Positions 46,901 to 57,954 of a DNA stretch of 64,000 nt are shown in pieces. The stretch is taken from contig NC_086375.1 in NCBI RefSeq assembly GCF_036588685.1, positions 42,129,270 through 42,193,269 on the forward strand. Direction: 5' to 3'. The notes beneath the pieces are model-generated. The model was not told the origin of the DNA. It ran no database searches and saw only the letters and a list, made by a program, of their open reading frames with translations. The position numbers were made by a program, and so were the translations under genes. The stretch's first letter is position 1. Each line of letters starts with the position of its first letter. The DNA is from Mytilus trossulus. Lineage: Eukaryota > Mollusca > Bivalvia > Mytilida > Mytilidae.

Positions 46901-49227
46901 CAATTATAAAAACCAAACAAGCACAAAGCACCTTGCTTTTTACACATTGAGACGGTTTTTTTTTCAATGACAACTTGACAACAGTTATTCAGTTTATAGA
47001 TAATTCGTTTTGTTTATTATATACCCGTTCAGAACTATGATGAGATGGTTATACTTTTTAACCCCTGTCTGTCCGTACGTTCGTCTGATGACATTTTCAT
47101 CACGTACATTTATTTGAAGAACTGTAATCAAGTGTGTCCTGACACTTGCTCCCGAGCTTTCTGATGTTATACCGTATGATTCATGTTCACATTCGATTTC
47201 ACAACTTCCTGTTCACCGAAAATATGTTAAATTCTTATAATATTCATGTATAAAATTATTGGTGCATTTTTTTCCCAGACACTTCAAACTAGACCAACCT
47301 GAAATTTGCTATCCGCATTTATGTAACGGCTCTATACTTTGCTATGAGTTTTCACATTTGATGCTTACTCATCAACTACCTGTTTACCGAATACTTAATT
47401 TATATGTACAGTATAGAATATTTACACATGTACGCAAATTTGTCAGCAATTATATAACTTAAAATCAAAATATTGCCCTAAAATATAAAAAGCTTGACGT
47501 AAGATTGAAAAGTGAATGTTGCATGTTGTCAGACGGAAATACGGAGACAGATCTATGGTCATGCAGCTGACTAAACTTGACGTTAATTAATTCCACAGGG
47601 AAATGTTTCCTGTGGAACCTACAAGATTTCTTGTGCAAATTTACGGAGATACGTACGCATAAAATAGTGCCATCTAACTGTTTCCATAGGAAACTGTTCA
47701 TGAATACAAAGCTGATTAGGTATAGTTTCACAGGGAAATATTTTTATTGTCTGTTGAATATTATTCATTTTCGTAAGGATAAATACTTCTTGGCTATTCT
47801 TTTTCATAAAAAATAATCCTATATGCGATGTGCATGTAATTCTCTGAAATAAAACTTGTAAAGTCAACACAAAGTTGTGGCGTGATAGTCAGTTTGCAAA
47901 CAATTCCGCTCAAAGCGGTGCTACAAGTTGCACCATTGGCCAAGGTTATGGGAAGGGTTTTGCGTAGACAAATTAACCCTGCTACATTCTGTATGTGCCT
48001 GTTAAATGCGGTATGGGTTTTGCTCATTGTTGAAGGCCGTACGGTGTTGTTCATTTGTTTTGGCATTTTGGTCTCTTGTTGAGGGTTTTCTCATTTGCAA
48101 TCAAACCACACCTTCTTACTTTTTATATTCTCAATTTTTATCAATGAATAAATTCCGTAGGAAAAAACTAAAAACTAAAAAGACATTCCTGTGGGAAACA
48201 ATTCGTTTTAAATTGTTGTCCATATATAAGGTAGGATAGATACCGAGATGATTAAGTTCTACAAATCAGGCTTATGGTTAAATATTTCGTTTGACTGAGT
48301 ACTTAAAAACAATATTATATTATGAGATGTCTTGGTTCAAGAAGAATGATTTTTTTTCTGTATTTATATTACTGACAACTAAAAACAAGAATATCTTGTT
48401 ATATATCAGATTTGTGAAAGAGTTAAATGAAAATTTTCCAGATATATATCAAAACAAATATCTAAGTAAAAATAATTAAATGTGATTTAAAAAAATGTAT
48501 CAGATAATTATTTAGCACTGCCTCTGAAATTCAGCTGACTATCGGAATCCTCATCTTCTCTGTTGTTGAGATAATATATAATAATTTTCATACAGAGCGT
48601 GCTTTGTGTTGGAAATAATTAAAATTCGACTTTTATCAATTTACTATGAAAGAAAAATGCATAGATTTCTGAACATAATTCAATACTACATGTTGAAATC
48701 ATATTGACTTTTAACTGTTTAATTTCAGAGGATTACACGAACAATCGGTGATCGATCAAGAATACATTAAATAGGATTATTTTTTATGAAAAAGAATAGC
48801 CCCCAATTTTATTTTTTTTAACGAATATGAATAATTTCCATATAAAACCGACAACAAAAAACATTTCCCTGGGAAAATATACATATTTTAATGATCTTTA
48901 ATGGTATTTAGGAAAAGTTAGGGGGAGGATTATGTGCAAACGAACAATTAAAATAATAAGGAATCCATAATACTAGATAATAATTTTAGACGTATCTTTT
49001 TTTTTCCTTTAATGTTTATTATTTTTTTTTCTCATACAACAGGTTATCTGAGAGATGTTACCGGGAGTTACAATGCATCATTCCATTTCGTTGGTACTGC
49101 TTCATTGCTTGCTGTTATTCTGTCATCTATTGAAGTTTTTCTACGAAGATGTAAACAGACAGAAAAGACCAACAGTTTAGACCTTAATGAGGAAAAAGAA
49201 TCTCTTCATCCTGAAAATGACATATAA
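40991..49227 (+). CDS. SLC16-type (monocarboxylate transporter-like) MFS protein, copy B, 5 exons
   Basis: Exons 40991-41045, 42521-42664, 43642-43788, 45702-46832 and 49043-49227 join in frame (1662 nt, 553 aa). The first three exon lengths (55, 144, 147) equal those of copy A and every intron is phase 1, so A and B are duplicates. Predicted 12-TM plasma-membrane carrier; substrate unknown. Visible signatures: DRGWAWVILF at the first helix (nearer the family consensus than A), Lys32 in LKSFGIFFVE, YFDKHRGMATGLAMSGG at 133-149 (TM5), Asp394 and Arg398 in ADFVGRILCG (TM8), and a long cytosolic loop ~190-345. In that loop, SHPVLS and LSSFYKYLS resemble SHPQLS and LSSFKYFS of copy A. AATAAA at 49,271-49,276 may end the transcript. 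Introns are larger and filled with repeats, including a 1.2-kb inverted-repeat element. Confidence 0.92.
41961..41988. repeat. (AT)n microsatellite in transporter B intron 1
   Basis: About 12 AT units, extended by imperfect TATA-rich sequence on both sides. Confidence 0.85.
43105..43400 (-). repeat. R5 tail copy, inverted, in transporter B intron 2
   Basis: The reverse complement contains AACCAGTAATCCACCATTTT, GAAAATGCCTGTACCAAGTC, AGGATTATGACAGTTGTCCA and CGGAGTTCAGTATTTTGTGA, the same order as in 12,115-12,400 and 51,240-51,475. Confidence 0.8.
44015..44235 (-). repeat. Two adjacent inverted R1 end boxes
   Basis: GATGTGGTATGAGTGCCAAT with GAGACAACTCTCCACC (44,021-44,056), then GATGTGGTGTGAGTTGCCAA with TGAGACAACTCTCCATTC (44,099-44,135). 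They are followed by the inverted R1 body (AAGGTACGGCCTTCAACACG). The two boxes are about 78 bp apart and directly repeated. Confidence 0.8.
44429..45604. mobile_element. Terminal-inverted-repeat DNA element in transporter B intron 3
   Basis: The left end CAGGGGCGGATCCAGG (44,429) and the right end, reverse-complemented, CAGTGGCGGATTTACC (45,604), are inverted repeats followed by G-rich stretches. The flanking bases CGATA occur on both sides (44,424-44,428 and 45,605-45,609), consistent with a 5-bp target duplication. The 1.18-kb interior has no recognisable transposase, so it is non-autonomous. Superfamily unassigned. Confidence 0.7.
47591..47616. repeat. Hairpin in transporter B intron 4
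   Basis: TTCCACAGG-GAAATGTTT-CCTGTGGAA: 9-bp perfect arms, with GAAA/TTT extending the pairing. Similar half-sites (CATAGGAAAC, CACAGGGAAAT, CTGTGGGAAAC) recur to about 48,200. Confidence 0.7.
47935..48130 (+). repeat. R1 repeat copy in transporter B intron 4
   Basis: GTTATGGGAAGGGTTTTGCG, TTAACCCTGCTACATTCTG, GTTGAAGGCCGTACGGTGTT and GGGTTTTCTCATTTGCAATC with ACACCTTCTT are the R1 head, body and box with an internal deletion. Confidence 0.75.
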
Positions 49228-50029
49228 TTGTGTGAACATGCTCAAAGAACAAATTGTATTTTCAATTAAAAATAAATTCTTAAATCATGACTTCATGTAT
49301 CATTGGTACAATGCAGACCTTCCTTAAGTACCAAATCTTAGCCGTCCCCGCCCTCTTTAACGTGTTTTCTTGATCAATATACCAGACCAAACACAAATGA
49401 AATGTTATTGTTCTCATATGATAATCAAGATGCAAGGGTAAGGACATGTACATATAGTTTGATTGATTGCACTCTCTAGCATAGGCGTTGGATCCACGTG
49501 AACTGTTACTTTGTTATTTTGACTTGGGTATATTGTTACATTATTTTCTGTTGGTGGTTGATGGTTAGTGGTTTTGTTGCTTGCCTTCCAACATTTGAAT
49601 TCTTTGAAGTAGTTGTCTTTCTCAAAAGTATGCTATTGATCCAAGTCTTGTATCATTGTAGTTCAGATTTGTGTTAGCACATTGCTATAAGGAGTATTCC
49701 TGACAGAAGATATTTTCTTTAATGTCACTGTTTATTTTACTGGTTACAATTTTCACCTTTTACATCAATTAGACACATTTTGACAAAGGACATAAAGCCA
49801 TAATACATATACAGTACATTTTTGCACATACTGTTTATATACTAATCACAAGAATGTTGTTTCACCTTGATTAAAACCAGTTATACCATCCAGAGAACGA
49901 TTTTAATTGAAATGTGCGCCTCTTCTAGCTTACCTCATCTTATTTTCATATGGATCGAAGTTCCTTCAGACACTTGTCAATAAAGAATATCAAAGTAGCC
50001 AGGTTATTTAATTTCACATTCAGATATAT
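49228..50029. other. 3' flank of transporter B
   Basis: Likely 3' UTR to about 49,290 (AATAAA at 49,271-49,276). The rest is unrecognised. Confidence 0.4.
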
Positions 50030-50360
50030 TGATGATGTTAGCATGTCGAAATGTACTATTGTATTGTTTATTTCTCTGTCCTGAATTGTCTTGATTTTAC
50101 TTGTACTGTAATCCCGTCATGTAATGTTGTAATTTTAGTGTGATTTTTAACATTGCCATCAAACCACGATGACAGTCGTTATTTTATAGTTCGTTTCTGT
50201 GTGTGTTGCACTTTCGTTTGTTCTTTTTTCACTTCAGTGTTTCCGTTGTTTCGTTGTTTTCCTCTTATAGTTTTAGTTTTAGTTTGTAACCTGGATTTGT
50301 TTTCTCTAAATCGATTTATGACTTTCGAGCAGCGGTAAACTACTGTTGCCTTTATTTTTT
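50030..50360 (+). repeat. R4 repeat, fullest copy
   Basis: TTGTACTGTAATCCCGTCAT, ACATTGCCATCAAACCACGA and TCTAAATCGATTTATGACTT with CGGTAAACTACTGTTGCC. It is continuous with the reverse-transcriptase remnant that follows. Confidence 0.7.
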
Positions 50361-50806
50361 ACCCTTAACAATCCGAACTTGTCTGATTGGGTTTCATCAA
50401 TATATGCCATAGGACTAGATATTATAAAAACAACAGACACTGCTTCCACTGCCTCACTTTTAGACTTACACTTCGAATTTGACATACACAGTCATCTCAG
50501 TAATAGAATCTACGATAAACAAGATGATTTTAAATTCAAAATTATCAATTTCCCCCACCTTAGTAGCAATATACAAACTTCACCTGCATAAGGGATATAC
50601 ATATATAATCTTATTATATATTAAAGAGCTTGCAGCTCCTCCTCAGATTTTTTGTAACGTCATCAGTGTCTGAGCAGAAAGTTGAAAGAACCAAAGGTAC
50701 GTCAAAGAAAGCCTCGAAACAACTTCATCGGAAGGTACCAGGACCTTGTTGATAAACATTCCGTATCAGCTTCCCAAACAATACGCGATGATATTGAAGT
50801 ATAGAT
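50346..50806 (+). pseudogene. Reverse-transcriptase-type retroelement, C-terminal remnant
   Basis: The first frame (50,346-50,588) reads NNPNLSDWVSSIYAIGLDI, then LLDLHFEFDIH and RIYDKQDDFKFKIINFPHLS. After a stop the reading continues as GIYIYNLI (about 50,593-50,616). After further frame changes it reads NFIGRYQDLVDKHSVSASQ (about 50,715-50,775), ending in TIRDDIEV and a stop near 50,803. The pattern YDK(R/Q)DDF-F-I-NFP...GVYI..LI...F.GRY.DL is one I associate with C-termini of a widespread group of invertebrate retroelement polyproteins downstream of the reverse-transcriptase fingers. The catalytic core is absent. At least two frame breaks and stops: dead. R5 sequence follows directly. Confidence 0.6.
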
Positions 50807-50939
50807 GATGGGTACTGACGTTGTTTATCATATTCTTTTATTTGCCTTTATGAATATCACTTCTACTATTTTGTCTGTTTTGGTGCTATCTATTTAACGT
50901 GACTCTGTACTTATACATTTGTACATTCCGTTATTGTTC

Positions 50940-51475
50940 CATGATAATTCATCTATTCTTATCTTTCATTTTTGCTAATGTGCTTTGTCCATAATGTGCC
51001 TTTGTGTGTTTCTTTGATACATATGACTTGGCTCTGTACATGTTCTTCCCGTTATTGTGCTATTGTAGATTTTTGTTTTCTGATCTTTCTTTTTTTCTAA
51101 TGAGCTTTGACTGTATGCCTTATTGTGGTTCTTTATTGCAAATTTGTTTGTTTTATAGTGATTCAGATTATTCAACTGCGGTACCCATTTTTTTTTTACG
51201 AATTATGTCTGTTTGTTTTGTTACATATCTTTGTCAATATAATGGAATTTGATGCGACTGTTATACAAGTGCTTGGTTTAGCAAGCTATAAAACCAGGTT
51301 TAATCAACCATTTTCTACATAAGAAAATGCCTGTACCAAGTCCGTCGTATGACAGTTGGTATCCATTCTATTGATGTGTTTGAGCTTTTGGTCTGCCATT
51401 TGATTAGCGACTTTTCGTTTTTAAATTATCTCGGTGTTCAATATTTTTGTGATTTTTCTTTTTAAACACAAAATT
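50940..51475 (+). repeat. R5 retroelement 3' tail
   Basis: Downstream of the remnant stop come TTTTTGCTAATGTGCTTTG (matching the window's first bases) and GATGCGACTGTTATACAAGT. Then AACCAGGTTTAATCAACC, AAAATGCCTGTACCAAGTCC and TCAATATTTTTGTGATTTTT follow. The last blocks are shared with 11.8, 12.1, 43.1, 52.5 and 53.1 kb. This places R5 as the 3' non-coding tail of the retroelement at 50.3 kb. Confidence 0.7.
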
Positions 51476-51554
51476 TATAAAGTTATTTACATTTTCATTT
51501 CAAGACAAGGCAGACGGATGATCGCATGCATCGAATTCGGAAACCTTTATTTTA

Positions 51555-51640
51555 ATAAGGCCGAGTGGTCTAGAATGCTAGACACCAATCGGATGGTGTT
51601 GTCACGGAAGCATGATTTAGAAACCGCCTTAAAGGAGAGC
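51555..51640 (+). repeat. Weak tRNA-like segment
   Basis: GGCCGAGTGGTCTAGAATGC (51,559 onward) looks like the D arm of a Leu/Ser-type tRNA, followed by ACACCAATCGGATGGTGTTG, which can fold. No B box is found, so it is a decayed head at best. Confidence 0.3.
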
Positions 51641-51689
51641 ATGAATAGCATCCACAATTTTGTAGTTATAACATTATCGAACAAAATGT

Positions 51690-51810
51690 CTATGTTGTGT
51701 CATGTGTACTATTGTTTGTCTGTTTGTCTTTTTCATTTTTAGCCATGGTGTTGTCAGTTTATTTTTGACTGTCCCTTTGGTATCTTTCGTCCCTCTTTTA
51801 AGCAGACGTT
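51690..51810 (-). repeat. R6 repeat, inverted 5' half
   Basis: The reverse complement contains AAAAGAGGGACGAAAGATAC, CAAAGGGACAGTCAAAAATA, ACTGACAACACCATGGCTAA and ACACATGACACAACATAG, near-identical to 21,457-21,590. Confidence 0.85.
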
Positions 51811-52309
51811 TTTTTATAAATTGTGACGTTGGCCCTGTATTATCTTAGGTTATCCAAGTTAAAAATGTTTCACATATTTCATAAAAAGTTACTGCATAGC
51901 CCTTAATAGCGGATTTGGACTTGATTGATATACGTTTATCGAGCAATGACAATTAGAATGCGTATAGAGGACGAAAACCGGATAATATGCTAAGAATCTG
52001 GACCCTGCTTTTAGTACAAGACCGACACACTGAATCTGATTTTTTTTGCATGCCAGTAAACGAAAGGGTAACATTTCGTTGAAATACATGCCACACCCAA
52101 CCGGGACGCCTTATTCTTGCTCCGAGTAAAGCAGTCTTTGCTTTAACACTAAATGTCGTCGTCAGAAAATACCAATTAACATAAAAATTATCTTTAGTTT
52201 AATCCTGCTGGGGACCGAACTGCACTACGTCACCACAAGACCACCGATGTGAAGCAGTTTATAACATTGTTTAACATGTTACCATAATGCATTTTAGATT
52301 CTAGTTGGT
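51811..52309. other. Gene-free stretch
   Basis: Nothing recognised. Confidence 0.35.
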
Positions 52310-52745
52310 AACGTTGTTTATAATCTTAGTTACGTGTCATAGTGTTCTTTTATTTGTCTTTGTAAATTATTACTTTTACTTTTTATCGCATTTTTGGGGT
52401 ATTATCCATGTGACTTGGCTCGCTTTTTGTACATCCCATCATTGAGTTATTGTGCTGTAGTTTTTTTAGTGATTAAGATTATACCTTTTTACCTATTTTG
52501 TCTTTTTGTGTTATTCACACATTTTAATCAATATAATATAATTTGTATGCGACTGTAATACAAGTGAGTTGTTTATCTAGCTATAGAATTAGGTTCAATG
52601 CCATTACAAAGACAGGAATATGACAGCTGTATTCCATTCGTTTAATGTGTTTGGGCTTTTCATTTTTCCCGTTGATTAGGGACTTTTTGTTTTGAATTTT
52701 CCTAAGCGTTTGGTATTTTTGTTGTTTCACTTTCTAAACAAACAT
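52310..52745 (+). repeat. R5 tail, diverged copy
   Basis: TGACTTGGCTCGCTTTTTGT, TATGCGACTGTAATACAAGT, AGCTATAGAATTAGGTTCAA, AATATGACAGCTGTATTCCA and GATTAGGGACTTTTTGTTTT follow the order of 50,940-51,475. Confidence 0.75.
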
Positions 52746-52984
52746 GTAAGATGAAAAAATACAACTATTTATAGTAAAAAAGTTTGTTTTATTTATATTC
52801 ACGTGTAAATAACAGCATATAGTTATAAAATAACAATTGAATACACATATATCTTACGTATATTAGAATTTCAATCAGCACAAATCTTTAGACCTACTTT
52901 TTTTTGGCGGGCGGGCGTGTGGCATCTAATTTGTGCAATCAACCTCTCCAGTTCTCAATAAAGGCAAAAAAAGTATACTGTTGT
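52746..52984. other. Gene-free stretch
   Basis: Nothing recognised. Confidence 0.3.
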
Positions 52985-53275
52985 TCGAAATTCATAAATC
53001 GATTGAGAGAAAAAAAACCAAATCCAGGTTACAACCTAAAACTAAGGGAAACACATCAAATATAAGAGGAGAACAACGGCAAAACAGAACACAACACTAA
53101 AAAGCAACACACAGAGCAATGAACTATAATAATATAACAATGGCTATTTTTCTGACTTGGTACAGGACATTTGAAGAATAAAAAAATAGTGGTTTGAAAT
53201 TGTTTTTGTAGCAATGTTAAATATAACATTAAAATATAACATTGCATGACAGGACTACAAGACAAAAAAAATAGG
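52985..53275 (-). repeat. R4 and R5 fragments, inverted
   Basis: 52,985-53,075 reverse-complemented gives AGGTTGTAACCTGGATTTGG and CTCTCAATCGATTTATGAA (R4). 53,095-53,180 holds a short inverted R5-like piece (TGACTTGGTACAGGACATTT). The minus-strand open frame here is within repeat and is not taken as a gene. Confidence 0.55.
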
Positions 53276-54111
53276 AGGACATACCGGACAGTAAAACATA
53301 CAAATAATAGCTATCAACCCAGATCACTGAAGATATAACATATGTTGAAGTTTTACTCCTATTTTTTTTAATTATTTTTAATCTTTTGCCACACATTGGA
53401 AAATAGTCATGTTCATCAATTTATATAAGATGGGACGAGCTTTGTGTAATCAAATGATCCTTTCAGTATCAACCAAAGTCCCAGAAACGTAACAGGACAA
53501 GCGCACATAGGGTGAAATTGTGCACAAAGTCGTTCTATTTTCGAGTTGTTTAATCACCCTTTTATCGTTTATCCAGAGGTTATCCAGACTTCGGAACTAA
53601 CGTTTTTTTTATATTAAATTTTATATTAACCACAAATGGGAAATAAGAGACATATTGTTGATTTGAATGGTATAATTTAAATTTAAATAATCATGGTATT
53701 TTTTCGTACCCAAAAATGAAAATAACGTCACGTCATTGGTTGATTTTTATGACATTTTTAACCAATCACTACGTTTTGATATACACTTTTAAAATATTAC
53801 CCACAATTCATTAGATTCTGAAACAGTGACTTGTATACCATGAAATATTGAACATTTTAACACAAACAAAAATCCATTGTCGCAAGTAAAAAATAGATCA
53901 GCATTACGTCACAAATTAAATAAATAAAAATCTTATTTGGATTTGCAATTAAACAAACACCATTAGACTTACGACACAATATTGCAAAGATGAAATTAAC
54001 AGTAAATCAAAACAATTAAAACGACTTCACTTTTAAAATTATATCTTCTGGTGCCTTTGTCAACTACCATCTCTAAATCACAACATATCAAAGGAACATA
54101 AATGATTATCA
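53276..54111. other. Gene-free stretch, 3' side of the rhodopsin-class receptor
   Basis: Presumed 3' UTR and flank of the minus-strand receptor. No clear polyadenylation signal was identified. Confidence 0.35.
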
Positions 54112-55290
54112 TCATCCACTATTATCATTAGGTTTTTTAATGCTACCGGAAGTGACGTAATCTGATGTAACTGATCGGTGTGGCCTAGATATTGTCGACA
54201 CCCGCCCTTTCGATAGACTTGAGGTCGAATTAAATGTAGATCCACTGCGTGATAATTTCTTACACTCAAACAGCTTAACAACACCTCCTCGGAATCTGCG
54301 GTTCGCAACGACGTAAACAAAAAAGTTGATAGTGTAGTTCAGTTGCTCTAGAATCTGCGAAACGTTTCTGAAGATAAGGAATGGTTTCGGGTTGTTTCCA
54401 AATGATTTGACGCCCTGGAAAAACGAAAGTAAGTGCAACAGTGTAACTGGTGCAACGCATACTATGTATGTAATTACGATTGATAGCAACATAGTTGTGA
54501 TCTTGACAATTTCGATATCTTTTCCTTGATTGCGTGTCATTTCCTGTCTTTTTTTCGCTCTCCTCTGAAGAGATGCAATTATCATAGGTGTAAGTGTTAC
54601 CATTATGACAATTGGAACAAATGAATAAAGGCAGCAACCTACTATCAACATGTTCCGAAATAAAATGGCAGCTTCCGGGTCGTTTTTATCAAATCCATCA
54701 GGATAACATCGACCATCTTCAAGAATATTATGAGCCCATGACCATGCTCCATTGTACACTCCTTGTACTATGTAAACTGCAGCAATGGCTATTAAACCAT
54801 TCCGTTTGCAAAATAAGGTTTTAACTCTGAATGGATATTTCACGGCAACGAAACGCTCAGCACAAAGTAATACAACAAACCAAGATGACGTCATTTTACC
54901 GTTTTTAAAGAACCAGAAGTAAAGCTTACAACCTACTTTCGAAAGTGCACGGTAATCTCTGCCGAACAAATTCAACACGACTGGTTTGTTGAATGGTTGA
55001 GTAAGAAGAAGTAGATTATCTGATAATGACAGAGCCACGAGGAAGTATTTCGACGTCCAGTTAGAGAAGGTTTTGTTGTTCAATACGATCAAGGTGATAA
55101 AGTTTCCACCAACTCCGAGGATAAGACAGGTTGGCAACAAGAAAACATCTATATATTCTAAACCGAGAAGTACGTCGTCATAAATGGTTTTTCCGAATAT
55201 TTCAGGTACTTCTGTTGTATTTGAGCATGATGTATTGCAGTTGAATGTTGTCAAATTCGATAAGGGACCAATTGATTCTAATGTCTTCAT
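54112..55290 (-). CDS. Rhodopsin-class (class A) GPCR, peptide-receptor-like
   Basis: A complete 392-aa seven-helix receptor in one coding exon; expected at the plasma membrane, ligand unknown. N-glycosylation sites at Asn12, 19 and 24 precede TM1. Class A landmarks: Asn63 in GVGGNFITLIV (TM1); Asp91 in LSLSDNLLLL (TM2); Cys121 (TM3 start) and Cys195 (EDGRCYPDG, loop 2) for the usual disulfide; Glu145-Arg146-Phe147 in place of DRY; NFFVY (342-346) in place of NPxxY in TM7; and Cys363 as a possible palmitoylation site. The serine/threonine-rich tail suits phosphorylation. TM6 lacks the common CWxP motif (it has CVAP). Overall resemblance is to lophotrochozoan orphan peptide receptors (FMRFamide/secretagogue-like). 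Just upstream of the ATG lies TTTCAG|ACATATTAG, a splice acceptor, and a donor AACG|GTAAGA at about 55,864 suggests a 5' UTR exon. Confidence 0.9.
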   Translation of the reverse strand: MKTLESIGPLSNLTTFNCNTSCSNTTEVPEIFGKTIYDDVLLGLEYIDVFLLPTCLILGVGGNFITLIVLNNKTFSNWTSKYFLVALSLSDNLLLLTQPFNKPVVLNLFGRDYRALSKVGCKLYFWFFKNGKMTSSWFVVLLCAERFVAVKYPFRVKTLFCKRNGLIAIAAVYIVQGVYNGAWSWAHNILEDGRCYPDGFDKNDPEAAILFRNMLIVGCCLYSFVPIVIMVTLTPMIIASLQRRAKKRQEMTRNQGKDIEIVKITTMLLSIVITYIVCVAPVTLLHLLSFFQGVKSFGNNPKPFLIFRNVSQILEQLNYTINFFVYVVANRRFRGGVVKLFECKKLSRSGSTFNSTSSLSKGRVSTISRPHRSVTSDYVTSGSIKKPNDNSG

Positions 55291-55299
55291 CGTTTCAAA

Positions 55300-57950
55300 C
55301 TAATATGTCTGAAAGAGAGAGAAAAATAGAAGTTTTTAAATTGAATTTTAGGTTTTTTTAAATCTATAAGATACTGTGTAAAAAAAATAGAATTTGGTTT
55401 TCACATGTTTAGAACATACAGTTTACATGCCTTACTGTATCAATACCAAAAGGTAAAAAGGCTTTATATTTTATTGAAAAACAATTCCTCCTTAATGTTA
55501 TTAATATTATGTTATTATATCTGCCTAAGAAACCCATCAAACTCTCCAGTTCAATGTATATATACATCAAGGTTAAATAAATTATCAAAGGTGTCTGTAC
55601 GACATCAATGCAAAGTCCTCCCCTGCTTGCGTGCCTTTAAAATTCATCGCCCGTTTCAAGTCCAATAATATTACCAGACCAGGTTGCAAAAGGGTAACAC
55701 AAGTGTTTCTATTCAATGTCGTTGGATTTTTTTTTTCGAATCTGAAGTTTCTGGATAGAAATATAAATTCAATAAAAACACGTATGTCTCATCGTGGTAA
55801 AACGTCTTGATGTATTTTTTTCTGTAAAATGAACATGTTTATATAAGTTAACTTGAAATCTTACCGTTTTTAAAAGAATTGTGTTTTGCCTAAAATGATT
55901 TCTATCATGATGTAATTCTAATCTTATACTATCACTGAAGAATCGAGTTGCATTATATATTCGCACTTTACGACCGAGACAATATACCACTTTTGCAGCG
56001 AGCACGTCTAGACACCACAGAGTTTCAAAATTAAAACACCGCAGCCATACACTCTTTCGGTACTCCTCGGCAATTTCCTACGGTAAAGGTCTTGCCCATT
56101 TTAGGCTAGATTTACCATAGTTTAAATTCAACTGATCGCGTGGTAGGAATAATTAACCTTAAGAGCAATGCGGTGTGCCAATTGCCAATTTACTTATCCA
56201 TTAATAGTACGGCCGCATTTGACAAAGACATCAAGTTAACATTAAATTAATAATTGAACAATGTTGGATTACGTTTCAAATTTATCACGTATGATTGATA
56301 GTACTTTTTCACAGCATAAAACAGATTCACACAACATGCATATCAAAAGAATTTCATTTTATGTATTATAGAGAAATAGTTTTAAGAATACTAGTATTAC
56401 GGGGTATGTTTACAATTCATTTCATGTAATATAGAGGAACAGACATTTAAAATAATTTTACCAGAAAATAGTTGATGACGCCGAAAAAAAGCCTGCATAT
56501 AGTTGTTTTTTTATGTCGTTCACTGCATCGATCTTTCTTATTCCGTTTCATTAATGGCATACTTATATGAAATACATAATTTTTCTAAATTTACATAAAT
56601 CAAATATTAACACAGGCATGTGTTACAGTTCTTAAACTATTTCACATGTTCACTTTGTTTCTTTACCTCATAATCTTCCGCAATAGAACAAAAAGGGAGC
56701 GAGTAAAATTACTGATTTGAAAGTGTAGAATTGTTTATATTGAATAAATTGAGCCCCCTTTCCTGTTCACTCCCTTTCCCTCCCATAAAAAAGTTGGCTG
56801 TGAGTATAAATAGTATATATATGATGTCTAAAACAAGGTTTCAGCTTAAGTGAATATTAACAAGACGAAAAAAGTGATGTTGATTTGGGGTTGGGGGTTC
56901 AGCTATTGGTATAAAAAAAAACGGATGGCAAAAGAAAGCAACAACAAAACAGAGAGTATTAGACAACTGGAGGAAGAAGTAGATGTGATGTTCTTATTTC
57001 ATTTTCAAAGACAAGTGAAAAAAATACAGATAAAGAAGCCAGGATGCAAAGCATTGTGCAGAAGCACATTGATTTTTAGCTGTAATTTTATTCATTTTTT
57101 CCAGATTTAAAGAAAACAGATAATCGAGACTTTTGGAGGTCTAACGAGTGAATACTAGATAATTATGGAAAATTAGGCATGGCTTTTTTTTAATATGAAA
57201 AATATGAATATTCTGTAATGATATTATTCATGTTGGCATCAATGATATTTTCACCATATCTATAGCGATCAATTCAGGACAAATTACTGATATTTTATCT
57301 CCTTTATTGCCAAGGCCAATAGATTTTTCAATTTTCCGACAGTTATATAGTGAAAACAGTAATTCTGTTCACAACATCCTGATTTTTCTAGAGAAGGATA
57401 GGTAATAATAAGCTACACATCTGCTTGTAAATATATTTATGATACTAGATTTGATGGGCCGATTTTCTCTTTATTTTATAACAGACTGATTACATTTAAA
57501 TCATGCTGGAATTCTAAAACTTTTTATAGTTCCATTGAGTTAAGATGACACTGACCTATTGAATTCTTGTATAGAGTTTTGTAGCAGATTTCTCTTTCAA
57601 TTTTTCAAAAGGGTGATTTAGCTCATCTCTTGTTGTATCCTTTATAGGCGCTAATTAAGGATACTTATTTGTAAGCAGATTCTGTTTATATCAAATACAA
57701 GAGTGCACTATTGGTTCTTATTTGACAACTTTTTTTATGATCCACGTTTTATTGGGTTAATTTATGTATCTTTTGTAAGTTTTTTTCTGCGGACAATTAT
57801 GTCAAAGTCGGCACTTAGTTTATAAGATGATAACTTAGTATTCAAATACATGTATCTGCAAAGGCTTTTAAAATTTAAAGCAGAACATGTTAAAGTTTTA
57901 AGTTCTAATATCGACTTTTGAAATAACAAAAATTGCAAAATAATGGTTGC
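55300..57950. other. Upstream region of the class A receptor; otherwise gene-free
   Basis: A candidate minus-strand 5' UTR exon ends at about 55,865 (donor AACG|GTAAGATTT). No other gene or family repeat was recognised through 57,950. Confidence 0.35.
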
Positions 57951-57954
57951 GTAT

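Noticed and set aside
54078..54637. Other minus-strand frames (80 and 120 aa) within the class A receptor
   Set aside because: Shadow frames of the receptor coding sequence.
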